Below, one piece after another: positions 35,415 to 49,211 of a stretch of 64,000 nt of DNA. This DNA is from Krasilnikovia cinnamomea (GTDB taxonomy: Bacteria; Actinomycetota; Actinomycetes; Mycobacteriales; Micromonosporaceae). The notes below the pieces were generated by a model that was not told the origin of the DNA, did no database searches, and was given only the letters and a program-made list of their open reading frames with translations. Location: NCBI RefSeq assembly GCF_004217545.1, contig NZ_SHKY01000001.1:5518001-5582000 (forward strand). The letters run 5' to 3'. Both the position numbers and the translations under genes were made by a program. Position 1 is the stretch's first letter, and each line of letters starts with the position of its first letter.

Positions 35415-35682
35415 CATGATCGAACTGGACAGGTCAGTGGCCGCGACCCCCGCCGAGGGGAAAGCCGTGTCCCCAGTGCACGTCCGGCATGGCGTATACC
35501 GCCTGCACCACTACCGCCTGCACCACCCCTGGGCAGCGTCGCCACATTCGCCACCTGCTGCAGCGCCTGGTCACCAGGCGCTGCATGCACCGGCGGAGGC
35601 GAGAACGACGCCAGGCACTCGCATCGGCCCCTATGCGGGGAATCAGCCATCGATTCGACCTGTCCGGGACCAGTTCGGTCAT
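35415..35682 (-). pseudogene. rtcB: 5' fragment of rtcB (RNA 3'-phosphate ligase)
   Basis: It starts well (GGAGG 5 nt before ATG; MTELVPDRSNRWLIPRIGA), continues in a second frame (MRVPGVVFASAG) and a third (DQALQQVANVATLP, then VYAMPDVHWGHGFPLGG). These match RtcB residues ~1-75, including the metal-site motif MPDVHWGYGFPIGG. A 15-nt tandem duplication (VVQAV repeated) sits before the motif. The remaining ~400 residues are gone, replaced by the IS110 relic. Confidence 0.75.
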
Positions 35683-36060
35683 GACGGCCTCCCGCCAGCG
35701 GTGAGCTGGGCCGACACGGCGGGCGTGGGGGAATGGCTCCATCAATCCTGCCAAGGTTCGGGCCCCGGCGGCAGGGGTGAGCGGCCCCCGGGCGGCAGCC
35801 GCCATGGCCCGTCTGTAGGCGTCGGCCGGGTCACGGTGGACCCGCCGGCCGGACATACCATCGATCGGGACCTGCGTCCCTGGCAGCGGTCCATACCTGG
35901 GCGGAACATGACAGTAACGCCCACCGGCGCAGAGGTGAGACACCTCGGTAGCGGGCAGGGGCGAGCGGCACGCCGACCGGCGAGTCACCGCCCCGAGGTT
36001 GGATTACCCGCCATCGGGCAGCCGGCTAGCCCGCCGGTGGGTGTGGGCTTGCTCGGGGAT
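35683..36060. other. No gene recognised
   Basis: Upstream of the rtcB relic, no frame on either strand shows a recognisable protein. Confidence 0.4.
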
Positions 36061-36061
36061 G

Positions 36062-36196
36062 GAACGGATGAGCGGACCACGACGGGTTGCGACGGCCGAC
36101 GTGGAGGTGGTTGCTCACGGCGGCGTCCCCGTGGACCTGGTGGACCAGGCCCGCGCGAAGGTTCTCCGGGTCTGTGCGAAGCAGCCGACGAAGTGA
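36062..36196 (+). pseudogene. Possible fragment of a ribosome-hibernation-factor-like protein
   Basis: The frame reads RRVATADVEVVAHGGVPVDL, VDQARAKVLRVCAKQP, then a stop. It resembles the first beta-alpha unit of HPF/RaiA-like proteins from actinobacterial dormancy loci (DVEVxTRGxVPxxxxxYARxKV). Only about 35 codons match, so the call is weak. The following bases to 36581 hold no recognisable gene. Confidence 0.35.
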
Positions 36197-36581
36197 TCTG
36201 CCTGCAGCGCCCTATGGCGGTCCGGCGGTGGGGGAGTACTACGACGACTTCCGGTCCACGCGGACCGGGTGGTCACCGCGTACTGGACCGAGCGTCGGCG
36301 ACCCACGAAGTGGAGACCGCTGCGGCACGGCGCGGCGCGCGTACGCGGCGTGACGCGGTTCGCCGCTGAGCACTTCATCGCCATCTGGCCACCGGCCGCC
36401 GGTCCGTCGGCGGCCGAGCCTGGGTCAGGATAGTCATTGCGGCCGACCGGTGGTCGCGCGAGGTTCCTCGTGTGGGTTCCGGGCCGGGGGGAGCCCGAGC
36501 CCTTCGCAGAAGCCCGGATGCACAGCCGGGAGCCGCCGCATCCGCCATGACCGGTCGGCCGGGCGCGTACCGTCAGCTCGC

Positions 36582-37111
36582 TCAAGGAACAGGCGCTCGA
36601 CCGGAATTCGCCGCGATGACCTCATGCGCGTCGACCCTCGGCACGAGTAGTACCGGGCAGCAGGCGTGCACCGCAACCTGCTGGCTCACCCTGCCGAGCA
36701 GGCAAGGACTTTGCGAGGGTTTGCTGCGGGTGCCGACAATCAGCAGTGTGGCGTCGCGCGCGAGGATGAGCAGCATGGTTGCTGGGTCGCCGACGGCAAT
36801 GTGCAGTCTGATGTAGGGCGACGGCACGGGCATCCCGATGAAGTCGCTCACCCGTCGTCGCATCTGGTCACGGGTCTCGGACAGGTTGGGGTGCCGTGCC
36901 GGGACTCGCTGCGCCGTGGGGGTGTGAACGCAGAGGATACGGCGCTCCGCGGTTCGGTGCTGATGTCAAGGACGTGTTCCACCTGCAGGCTTGTGCCGTG
37001 CCGGGCGGCCTGGTCCGTTGCGGCGGCTACGACCTGCTCATCATGGGCGTGGCCGTCCACAGCGGCCAATACCGGGCCTGCTCCTGAACGGTGTGCGAAC
37101 GAAGGGGTCAT
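36582..37111 (-). pseudogene. Frameshifted universal stress protein
   Basis: The N-terminal part ([40 protein letters not shown]) is in one frame. From about 36930 the protein continues in another: LSETRDQMRRRVSDFIG, LHIAVGDPATMLLILARDAT, LLIVGTRSKPSQSPCLLGRV, CCPVLLVP. The UspA nucleotide loop is recognisable but altered. It follows the DHODH-like gene by about 36 nt on the same strand and was probably the last gene of that operon. Confidence 0.8.
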
Positions 37112-37147
37112 GGTCCCCACGTTGGCTGGGTTTCCCCTCACGGCCAA

Positions 37148-38151
37148 TTAGGGACCGTAGCGTTGCCGCGCGTCATGCATCGCCGCGACATAACGGGAGC
37201 GTTCAAACCCGGCCTGGTCGGGCTCCACCGGTACCCGCAGCCTGCCACGCAGGTCGGCCACGGACTGGAAGCCCTTGCGGTCCATCCAGTCGCGCAGGCC
37301 GTCCAGCATGACCCGCGCGTACCCGGGGTCGTGACGCAGCAGCGCCGAGGCCGTCATCACCACGTCGGCGCCGGCAAGCAGGAACTTCACCACGTCGGTC
37401 GCGTCCTCGACGCCCGTCGTCGCGGCGAGCGAGGCGCGCACGCGGCCGCTGAGCAGCGCGATCCACGCTCGGGGCAGCCGGGCCTCGACCGGTTGGGACA
37501 GCTCGACCACCGCGGTCACCTTCAGCGTCTCGGTGTCCACGTCGGGCTGCATGAACCGGTTGAACAGGACGAGACCGTCGGCGCCGGCCTCGTCCAGCCG
37601 CAGCGCCATGTCGCCGATCGAGCTGAAGTACGGGGTGAGCTTGACCGCGACCGGCACGGTGACCGCCGCCTTCACCGCGGTGAGGATCTCGAGGTGCCGG
37701 GCCTCGACCTCGCGGCCGGTGGTTCGCGGGTCGCCGGGCAGGTGGTAGATGTTCAGCTCGACGGCGGCGGCGCCGGCCGCCTGCAACTCGGCGGCGTAGT
37801 GGATCCAGCCGCCGGCGGTGACGCCGTTCAGGCTCGCGATGACCGGCACGTCGACCGCCTCGGCGGCGCGGCGCACCAGGCTGAGGTAGCGGGTGGCGTG
37901 GCCGGAGCCGTCCGGCGGGGGAGGGAACATCGTCAGCGATTCGGCGGACAGCTCGCCGGCGTGGTCGAGTAGCCGCTCGGTGCGCTCCGCTTCCTCGCGC
38001 ACCTGCTCCTCGAACAGCGACGGCAGCACGATGGCGCCTACCCCGGCGGCGGCGAGCCGCTCGACCCCGGCGACCGACTGCGACAGGGGTGAGGCGGAGG
38101 CCACCAGCGGGTTGCGCAGCGCGAGCCCGAGGTACGTCGTGGTCAGGTCCA

Positions 38152-38152
<1 letters not shown>
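37148..38152 (-). CDS. Dihydroorotate dehydrogenase-like flavoprotein
   Basis: A 334-residue TIM-barrel FMN enzyme of the DHODH family (TTYLGLALRNPLVASASPLS; VPVIASLNGVTAGGW; AVELNIYHLPGD; VPVAVKLTPYFSSIGDMALR; GADGLVLFNRFMQPD; FLLAGADVVMTASALL). The active-site base and the pyrimidine-binding residues cannot be equated with true PyrD by eye; such copies beside pyruvate:ferredoxin oxidoreductase genes are usually annotated dihydroorotate dehydrogenase-like. It resembles the barrel half of PreA without its ferredoxin domain. Its ATG overlaps the PFOR stop (TGATG). Confidence 0.88.
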
Positions 38153-41726
<3,574 letters not shown>

Positions 41727-41727
<1 letters not shown>

Positions 41728-43361
41728 CACCGCTCCTCGGGGATCATCTCGATCGCGTGCACCGGGCACTGCTCGTAGCAGGTGCCGCAGCCGGTGCACT
41801 TGTCGTAGTCGTAGCGGTACCGGTGCCCCGCACCGAGCTTGACGATGGCGTCCTCGGGGCACGCGCCGAGGCACCCGTCGCACTCGAAGCAGTTGCCGCA
41901 CGACAGGCAGCGGCCCGCCTCGTACCTGGCCTGCGTCGCGTCCAGCCCGCCCACGACCTCGGAGAAGTCCGCGATCCGCGTGGCCGCGTCCCGTTCCGGC
42001 TGGGTGCGGCGCGCGGTGTCGCCGAAGTACCACGGGTGCAACCCGTCGAACCCGATGAGGTCGTGCTTGGTGTGCTCGTCGGCCACCGTGCGCCGCAGGT
42101 AGGCGTCGATGTGCCGGGCGGCCTTCTTCCCGTGCCCGACGCCCACGGTGACCGTCCGCTCGGCGGGCACCATGTCGCCGCCGGCGAACACGCCCGGGCA
42201 GCCGGTCATCAGCGACGCCGAGACGGTCACCGTGCCGTCCGCGGTGAACTCCATCCCGGGCAGGCCGCGCAGGAACCCGGTGTCGGTCTGCTGGCCCAGG
42301 GCCAGGATCACCGTGTCGGCGGCGAGCGTCTCCAGGCGCCCGGTCGGTACCGGCCGTCCCGCCGGGTCGAGTTCCATGACTTCCACGGTGAGTTCCGGCC
42401 CGTCGAACGCGGTGATCGTGCGCAGCCAGTTGATCCGGATGCCCTCGCGCTCGGCGTCCTCGGCCTCCTCGGCGTGCGCCGGCATCTGCCCGCGGGTCCG
42501 CCGGTACACGATCATCGCCTCGTCGGCGCCCATCCGGCGGGCCACCCTGGCCGCGTCCATCGCGGTGTTCCCGCCGCCGTACACGGCCACTCGCCGGCCG
42601 ATGACCGGCCGTTCGCCGGAGGCGACACCGCGCAGGAACGAGATCGCGTCGACGATCCGGCCGGTCTCCCGAGCCGGAATGTCCACCCGCTTGGCCAGGT
42701 GCGCGCCCACCGCGACGAAGACCGCGTCGAACGCGCCGTCGGCGCGTTCGGCGACCAGGTCCTGTACCCGGTGGTTGGGCACGATCCGCACACCGAGCGC
42801 CTGGATACGCGCGATCTCGCCCGCCAACACGTCTCGGGGCAGCCGGTAGGCGGGGATGCCGTAGCGCATCATCCCACCCGGTTCCGGGCCTGCGTCGCGG
42901 ATCTCGACGTCGTGGCCGGCGCGGGCGAGGTGGTAGGCGGCGGACAACCCGCTCGGCCCCGCGCCCACGACCAGGACCCGCCTGCCGCTGCGCGGGGCCG
43001 GGTGATCGACCGACCATCCGCGCTCGAGCGCCCGGTCGCCCAGGAACCGCTCCACGCCGTGGATGGACACCGCGCTGTCGAGGTGGGCCCGGTTGCATGC
43101 GTTCTCACACGGGTGGTAGCAGACGCGGCCATGGATGGCGGGGAACGGGTTGTCCTGCACCAGCAGCCGCCACGCGGGCTCGTAGTCGCCCGCCTGCGCA
43201 TACCCGAGCCATCCTTGGATGTTCTCGCCGGCGGGGCAGGCGTTGTTGCACGGCGGGAGCAGATCCACGTAGACCGGCCGGCGTGCGCGCACCGGCCCGG
43301 AGCGCGGACCGCCGTGCAGCAGGTCGGGCAGTGGTGTCAGATCGGGACGGGGGCCGGTCAT
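41727..43361 (-). CDS. GltD-like NAD(P)H:ferredoxin-type flavoprotein with C-terminal 2[4Fe-4S]
   Basis: A 544-residue protein. The N-terminal Cys-rich domain (PCNNACPAGENIQGWL; VCYHPCENACNR) and the FAD and NAD(P) Rossmann motifs (VLVVGAGPSGLSAAYHLARA; VAVYGGGNTAMDAARVAR) follow the glutamate-synthase small-subunit/PreT pattern. A C-terminal ferredoxin segment is added (CLSCGNCFECDGCLGACP; CTGCGTCYEQCPVHAIE). No large glutamate synthase subunit is nearby. Its position as first gene of the PFOR operon suggests electron transfer between NAD(P)H and ferredoxin, serving PFOR and perhaps the DHODH-like partner (inference). Confidence 0.93.
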
Positions 43362-43659
43362 CTCGGCCGCCTGCCTAAGGGTTCCACTCCGGCCTCCCCA
43401 CCATCGAAGACGGGGGAGCGCCCGCGGGACCGTGCCTCACGCACGCGTCCGATCGAGCGACTCCCGGCTGTGCGCCGGCCGCTGACGGCGGCACCTCGAT
43501 TCAACCACCGGGAGGCGACGGTTCAGAAGGCGTTCGGGCACGATGGCCGACAGTGTGCCTTCACGACCCCGCGCCGACGCGGCTGGCCGACTCGCGAGCC
43601 CGCCGATCACATAGATTGGAGTCGATGGGCGTCCCGCCGGTGAGAGCGGAAGGTGAGGG

Positions 43660-46107
43660 ATGGTGCGCACCCGAGCGATCATTGGCTTCGCCGCGGTTCC
43701 GACGCTGGTCCTCGGCGTGGCGGCGACCGCCGTCGCGGCAGGGGCGTCGGCGGGCACGGGGTACGTCCCGGAGCTGACCGAGCCACGGCTGGTCCCCAAC
43801 GCGGGGTTTGAGGAGTCCGCCACCGCACCGGCGAGATGGGTGGTCACCGGGACCGCATCGGTGGTCGGCGCGCCGGTGCACGGTGGCGACCGGGCGCTGC
43901 GCACCGTGGACGAGTCGGGCGCAACCGGCGTGAGCGTACGCAGTCAGGCCCTGTCGGCCGGCCCAGGCGAGCGGCTGACCGCCAGCGTGTGGGCGCAGCG
44001 CGGCGTGGGCCTGGCGGGCACGCTGGAACTGAGGTTCTGGCGGATCGACGGCAGGCCGGCCGAGGTGGCGAACAAGGGCAGGGATCTCGCCGATGTGTAC
44101 GGATGGCAGCTGGTCGCCGTCGCCGTCACCGTCCCGGACGACGCCGTCACCGCGACCGTTGTCCTGCATACCGGCGCGGCGGCCGAGGGCACCACGGTGT
44201 GGGACGACGTGAGCGTCCGGTCCGAGCCTGCCCCGTCGCGGCAGGTGCCCAACGCCGGATTCGAGGAACTCCGGGAGGCGCCCGCGCCGACCGAGTGGGC
44301 GGTGAGCGGTGCCGCCTCGCTGGTCACGGAACCCGTGTCCGGCGGGCGTCACGCCCTGCGCACGGTGGACGACTCCACTTCACTCGAGGTCAGCGTGCGC
44401 AGCCGCGCCGTACCGGTGGTGCCCGCCGAGAAGGTGCAGGCGACCGTGCAGGCTCAGGTGCTCGGTGGCGGTGCCGGCGCGCTGCACCTGGAGTTCTCGC
44501 GAGCCGACGGTTCCACCGAGGACTCCTGGCAGGAGTCCTCCGACGTCGTGCCGGTGTCCGGCTGGCAGACCGTCGCCGTGGCGATGCCCGTCCCCGAACA
44601 GGCCGCGTTCCTCACCGTACGGATCGGCAGCAGCACCGCCGCCACCGGCACGACCGTCTGGGACGAGGTGCGGCTGCGCTCCAGCGCGGACGTCGGGTAC
44701 GTTCCCGCGCTCGGCAGCGGCAGCGTGCTGTTCGTGGGCGACCAGAGAGTGGAGTCCACCGACGGCGTGACCCGGGTGGTGCACCCCGGCACCAAGACCG
44801 GTGACCCGGCCATCCCCGGTGACCTGCCCGGCGTCGTGCTCCCGGCCGGGTCGTGGGACGCGAATCCGCGCATCGGCGGCACCGTCCTCTCCGGCCCCGA
44901 CGGGCGGTACCGGATGTGGTATACCGCCGCCGACCCGACGCGCGAGCCACCCTGCTCCTACTGCACCGGGTACGCCGAGAGCGCGGACGGCATCCACTGG
45001 GACCGCTCGCTGCATCCCGGCTCGGTCTTCCCGGCCAGTCCGGGCGGGGTGGTGGGGAACCCCCGCTACACGCCGGCCGATCCGGTGAGCGCGCGGTACT
45101 TCATGCTGTACGCCGGTGGCCGCTCGTACTTCGCCGCGTCGTCACCGGATGGTGCGGCCTGGGCGCCGCTGAACGGCGGGCAGCCGATCCTGCCCGGTTG
45201 GGACGTGGGCAACGTCGGCTACGACCCGGCGCGCGGCGTATTCGTCGCCATGACCAAGCAGTGGACCGAGACGGCGCCGTACGGCCCGCGTACGGTGTGG
45301 GTCTCCACCAGCCCCGACTTCGTCACGTGGAGCCCTCCGCGGCTGGCGATGAGCGCCGACGTTCGCGATCAGGACATGGTTGTGGCAAAGAACCCGGCTG
45401 ACCCCACGGTGCTGTCCGAGATCTACGGGATGCCAGCCGTCCGGTACGGCGAACAGTATCTCGGCCTGCCCTGGATGTTCGACATCACGCACAGCCCGAC
45501 ACCGCGCGGCGACCCGGGCCCCGACATCGGCCGTTCCCACATCCAGCTGGCGGCCTCTCAGGACCTGCTGAGCTGGAGCCGGCCAGCCCGGGACGACATC
45601 ATCACGCCGGGACCGGCGGGCTCCTGGGACTGGGGCTTCCAGCTCACCGGCACGACCATGTTGACCGTCGGTGACCAGGTGTGGCTCTACTACAGCGCCT
45701 TCGCGGGCGAGCATTCCTGCACGGCTGCCAAGGTGGCGCAGGGCATCTGCACGGTGCCGCAGGGCAAGGCGCGGATCGGCCTGATCACCTGGCCGCGGGA
45801 CCGGTTCGTCTCGTTCCGCGCGGGTAGGGGTGGCGGCACACTCACCACCCGTCCGCTGGCTCCCACCGGCAGCAGGCTCGTCGTCAACGTCGCACCGGGC
45901 GAGGGCGAGCTGCGTGCCGAGGTGCTGACCGCGGACGGCGATCCGGTGCCGGGGTACACGCTCGACGACGCTGAGCCGGTCACGGCCGACACGCTGCGCA
46001 CGGCGGTGCGGTGGCGGGCCGGAGACCACCTGCCGGACACCGGCCGCCCGATCCGGTTACGGTTCAGTCTCACCGGCGGAGACCTCTACTCGTACGCCTT
46101 CACCTAG
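43660..46107 (+). CDS. Secreted multidomain protein: two CBM-like modules and GH43/GH32-like propeller
   Basis: An 815-residue exported protein. Signal peptide ~1-32. Two consecutive beta-sandwich modules of CBM4/9 style (RLVPNAGFEESATAPARWVV ... TTVWDDVSVRS; RQVPNAGFEELREAPAPTEW ... TTVWDEVRLRS) occupy ~40-345. The rest is a five-bladed-propeller region with repeated GRYRMWYTAAD, YAESADGIHWDRSL, MLYAGG, YGMPAVRYGEQYLGLPWMF and DQVWLYYSAF. This fits secreted enzymes acting on polysaccharides (GH32/43/68-like clan), but catalytic acids cannot be assigned with confidence, so it may be a GH-like protein of unknown specificity. Start by GAAGG upstream of ATG. Confidence 0.8.
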   Translation: MVRTRAIIGFAAVPTLVLGVAATAVAAGASAGTGYVPELTEPRLVPNAGFEESATAPARWVVTGTASVVGAPVHGGDRALRTVDESGATGVSVRSQALSAGPGERLTASVWAQRGVGLAGTLELRFWRIDGRPAEVANKGRDLADVYGWQLVAVAVTVPDDAVTATVVLHTGAAAEGTTVWDDVSVRSEPAPSRQVPNAGFEELREAPAPTEWAVSGAASLVTEPVSGGRHALRTVDDSTSLEVSVRSRAVPVVPAEKVQATVQAQVLGGGAGALHLEFSRADGSTEDSWQESSDVVPVSGWQTVAVAMPVPEQAAFLTVRIGSSTAATGTTVWDEVRLRSSADVGYVPALGSGSVLFVGDQRVESTDGVTRVVHPGTKTGDPAIPGDLPGVVLPAGSWDANPRIGGTVLSGPDGRYRMWYTAADPTREPPCSYCTGYAESADGIHWDRSLHPGSVFPASPGGVVGNPRYTPADPVSARYFMLYAGGRSYFAASSPDGAAWAPLNGGQPILPGWDVGNVGYDPARGVFVAMTKQWTETAPYGPRTVWVSTSPDFVTWSPPRLAMSADVRDQDMVVAKNPADPTVLSEIYGMPAVRYGEQYLGLPWMFDITHSPTPRGDPGPDIGRSHIQLAASQDLLSWSRPARDDIITPGPAGSWDWGFQLTGTTMLTVGDQVWLYYSAFAGEHSCTAAKVAQGICTVPQGKARIGLITWPRDRFVSFRAGRGGGTLTTRPLAPTGSRLVVNVAPGEGELRAEVLTADGDPVPGYTLDDAEPVTADTLRTAVRWRAGDHLPDTGRPIRLRFSLTGGDLYSYAFT

Positions 46108-46527
46108 GACCGGAGCGCTGGTCGAGCGGCCCGTCACAGGTCGGCTGCAAGGCGTTCGCCCGACGGACCATCTGCGGCGTAGCACGACGAAGGTGGTCTG
46201 TCCCACGAGTTTGGCCGGGATCTTCCGCTGATTGCCTGGCCGGACGCAGGCGTTCACCCGCCGTTCGTACTGCTGTTACCACCCGTCGGGCCCCGCAGCA
46301 TCAGATTGTCCTGGCAGGATGCGGGGCTCACGCCTGGCCTCGCCAATGCGGTCGAACGGTACGTCCCTGCCTGGGCGGCACCGGCTCCGGCCTGACGGGC
46401 GTCCGTGAGGGCGTTGGTCTGTGCAACCGTTGGTCTGCGGAGGACCGAACGGTGCGCTTGCGAGCCGGACTGCCCGGTCCGGCGCCGTCCGGCCCGCCAG
46501 TCCCGGAATCGCAGCGGAAGGGGTGCC
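46108..46527. other. Spacer with short open relic
   Basis: A plus-strand open segment of about 60 codons (from ~46204 to 46395) reads RDLPLIAWPDAGVHPPFVLL then LTPGLANAVERYVPAWAAPA and a stop. It looks protein-like but has no start and no recognised family. Nothing else is seen before corA. Confidence 0.3.
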
Positions 46528-47679
46528 ATGACCGGCGACCTGTGGAAGCTGGGCAGCGGAGGCGGCGCGCCCCGGGCGTCGGGTGGGGGCCACCCTGCCG
46601 AGGCCGCACCGGAACCGTCCACGGGTCCACGGCCCGGGCCGCCTGCCGCCTCGGCGCGGGAGGGCAGGGTCGAGGCGGCGATCTACCGGCATGGCCGCCG
46701 GGTGGACAGTCCCGGGGGCATTTCCGAGACGTGCCGGAGGCTGCGCGAGCAGCCGGGCGCGGTCGCGTGGGTGGGCCTGTACCGGCCGGCGGAGGCCCAA
46801 CTGCTCGCGGCAGCCGCGGAGTTCGGCCTGCACGAGCTGGCCGTGGAGGATGCCATCGAGGCTCACCAACGGCCCAAGCTGGAACGATACGGCGACACGC
46901 TGTTCGTGGTGCTGCGCGCCGCCTGGTACGTCGACGAGACCGAGGAGGTCAAGTTCGGTGAGATCCACCTGTTTGTCGGGCCGGCCTTCGTCCTGACCGT
47001 ACGGCACAGCCAGGCACCGGACCTGGCGGCGGTGCGCCTGCGGATGGAGCGCGAGCCGCATCTGCTCGGGCACGGGCCGGAGGCGGTGCTCTACGCGGTG
47101 GTGGACAGCGTGGTGGACGGGTATGCGCCGGTGGTGGCCGGCCTGCAGCACGATATCGACGAGATCGAAACCGAGGTGTTCCGCGGCGACCCGAACGTGT
47201 CGCGGCGCATCTACGAGCTGTCCCGCGAGGTGATCGAGTTCCAGCGGGCCACCCATCCGTTGCGCGAGGTCCTCGGGGCGCTGATGGGCGGATTCGACAA
47301 GTACGCCATCGACGAGGAGTTGCAGCGTTACCTGCGCGATGTGGCCGACCACGCGACCACGGTGGCCGAGCGGGTGGACGGGCTGCGGCAGATGCTGGCC
47401 GACATCCTCACCGTGAACGCCACCCTGGTCTCGCAGGCGCAGAACGAGGAGAAGCGGCGGCTGACCGAGGCCAGCTACGCGCAGAACGAGCAGGTGAAGA
47501 AGATCTCCGCCTGGGCCGCCATCCTGTTCGCACCGACCTTGATAGGCACTGTATACGGCATGAACTTCACCCACATCCCGGAGCTGCGCTGGGCCGCCGG
47601 ATATCCGCTTGCGCTGGCGCTGATGGGTCTGGTGTGCGCTGCCCTGTACGCGCTGTTCCGCCGCCGAGGCTGGCTTTAG
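46528..47679 (+). CDS. corA: CorA-family magnesium/cobalt transporter
   Basis: A 383-residue protein: Gly/Pro-rich N-terminus (~1-45), the CorA cytoplasmic domain (AAEFGLHELAVEDAIEAHQR PK...), a long stalk helix region and two C-terminal transmembrane helices with the selectivity motif YGMNF (~343) between them, ending in a basic tail. CorA channels form pentamers and import Mg2+ (or Co2+, Ni2+). GGAAGGGG precedes the ATG. Copper-island genes are distant, so a general ion-homeostasis role is likely. Confidence 0.93.
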   Translation: MTGDLWKLGSGGGAPRASGGGHPAEAAPEPSTGPRPGPPAASAREGRVEAAIYRHGRRVDSPGGISETCRRLREQPGAVAWVGLYRPAEAQLLAAAAEFGLHELAVEDAIEAHQRPKLERYGDTLFVVLRAAWYVDETEEVKFGEIHLFVGPAFVLTVRHSQAPDLAAVRLRMEREPHLLGHGPEAVLYAVVDSVVDGYAPVVAGLQHDIDEIETEVFRGDPNVSRRIYELSREVIEFQRATHPLREVLGALMGGFDKYAIDEELQRYLRDVADHATTVAERVDGLRQMLADILTVNATLVSQAQNEEKRRLTEASYAQNEQVKKISAWAAILFAPTLIGTVYGMNFTHIPELRWAAGYPLALALMGLVCAALYALFRRRGWL

Positions 47680-47709
47680 ACCGGCGCACCACGATCAGAT
47701 CGGCTCCCG

Positions 47710-48050
47710 TCACAGGCGGACGTCCGGAGCGGTCAGATAATCGGCGAACCACCGCCCGGCCTGCTCGGCGACCTGCTGCAGGGTGCCGGGCTCCTCGAAC
47801 AGGTGCGTGGCAGTCGGAATGACCCGCAGTTCCGCGGATACCAGCATCGTGTTGCGGGCCTGTTCGTTGAGTTCACAGACCTGCGTGTCGCGTTCCCCGA
47901 CGATCAGCAGCGCGGCCGCCGCGCCCGTGCTCGCACCGAACAGCCCGAGCGGCAGTATGGCCGTGGCCGGCTGGTCACGTAGCCAGTCGATGATGCCGAC
48001 CAGCCGGTCGGCGAGCAGCCCGAATCCGAACGGCAACACCGAGCAACCCG
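47710..48050 (-). pseudogene. Alpha/beta (dienelactone) hydrolase with internal deletion
   Basis: The remnant reads FGLLADRLVGIIDWLRDQPA, LPLGLFGASTGAAAALLIVG, then VIPTATHLFEEPGTLQQVAE and RWFADYL. The nucleophile motif GASTG passes directly into the late strand LIVGERD: about 30 residues with the region before the catalytic Asp are missing. The N-terminus is also absent. The family is the dienelactone-hydrolase-like proteins, often linked to phosphoribosyltransferases in dormancy loci. Confidence 0.7.
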
Positions 48051-48315
48051 ACGGGCACAGCGACTCGATCCCCTTCTGCCTCGAACCCTGATCCCCGCAC
48101 CGTCCGCTCGGTTGGCGACCGATGGTCACGATGGTGTCCAGCGGAGTCTTTTCGATCGGATCGTGACAAACGGCGAACAGCGGCCGACGGGACCGAGCGG
48201 CTGCGAACCCATGACCTTCGGCACTGGGTCCGGCGTACGCTCAGCGCCCACGCTGATCCCGATGCCGGTTGCGGCGTTCGGTGAGCCCGGCCGCGCGGCC
48301 GGAGGGAGGTCGACC

Positions 48316-48815
48316 ATGACCAGGCTGTGGCTCCCGCCCCGCTGGTTCATCCGGTTCGCCTGGTCGGCGCACCGGAGCCTGTACCGGGTGACCGGTGGCC
48401 GGGTGGGACTGCGGCGCCCGTGTCCCGGCCACTGGGGCATGCTGCGGTTGACCACGGTCGGGCGGCGTACGGGTCGTGAGCGCAGCGTCATGCTCGCCTA
48501 CGTCGAAGACGGTCAGGATCTGGTGTCGCTGGCGATGAACGGGTGGGTGAGCCCGAGCCGGCCTGGTGGCTGAACCTGCGGGACCACCCGGACGCGACCG
48601 TCGAACTGGTTGGCGGGCGACGGCGCGTACGGGCGTACGCCGCGACGAGCGACCGGCGGTCCCGGCTGTGGGCCCGCTGGCGCGAGATCGACCCGAAGCT
48701 GGATGCCTACGCGGCGCTGCGTCCGGCGGAAACCGCCGTGGTGGTGCTGGCGCCCGGATCCGGCGCGCCGCCCGATGGCGGCCGCGGCGTAGACGGGACC
48801 CTCGGCAAGGACTGA
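48316..48815 (+). pseudogene. Frameshifted deazaflavin-dependent nitroreductase-family (Ddn-like) protein
   Basis: It starts correctly (GGAGGT site; MTRLWLPPRWFIRFAWSAHR) and reads LRLTTVGRRTGRERSVMLAY, VEDGQDLVSLAMNGW, then needs a change of frame near 48545 to continue EPEPAWWLNLRDHPDATVEL and ARWREIDPKLDAYAALRP. One extra base in the GGGTGGGTGAG run breaks the gene. A homopolymer-like context makes a sequencing error possible. The family is the F420-binding Ddn-like split-barrel proteins. Confidence 0.8.
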
Positions 48816-49010
48816 CCGGCGCCACCTCGGCCGTGCCCCTGCCATACCGTAGCGCGGCTGTGTTCGATCGGACCGGTGCGGTCAGCCGACTCGACGTCTT
48901 CTTGGATCTCGCCGCCCTGCGGCCCCACACTGGCCGATCCGACGCTGCGCGGCCTGGCTGAACGCCGCAACAACGAGCGTCGCCGGGCATCTCCACCCGA
49001 TCACCATCAA

Positions 49011-49211
49011 CTAACCGGCCAGGTGCTTCAGCAGGTCATAGACGACGAACGCCGGCCACACGACGGCCTTGAGAACGCCGAGGACCCCTGCCCAGAATCC
49101 GTCCGCCGCCTGGATGTAGTAGACGAGCGCACCGATGAGTCCCAGGCCGTAGACCGCGTTTCCGCCGCCCTGCGTGCCACCCGACCGGGACCGCTTGCGT
49201 GTGTCGTTCAT
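49011..49211 (-). CDS. 66-residue membrane protein
   Basis: Short basic N-terminus, Gly-rich stretch, and two hydrophobic segments (AVYGLGLIGALVYYIQ; FWAGVLGVLKAVVWPAFVVY). It resembles the small, conserved two-helix proteins of actinobacteria with no known role. Its ATG overlaps the stop of the oxidoreductase relic upstream (ATGA). Confidence 0.75.
   Translation of the reverse strand: MNDTRKRSRSGGTQGGGNAVYGLGLIGALVYYIQAADGFWAGVLGVLKAVVWPAFVVYDLLKHLAG

Noticed and set aside
35416-36369. A 317-codon plus frame over the rtcB relic
   Set aside because: No domain, Gly/Arg/Pro-rich and overlaps recognisable relics on the other strand.
41757-43643. A 628-codon plus-strand frame opposite the GltD-like gene
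   Set aside because: Antisense shadow; composition mirrors the flavoprotein on the other strand.
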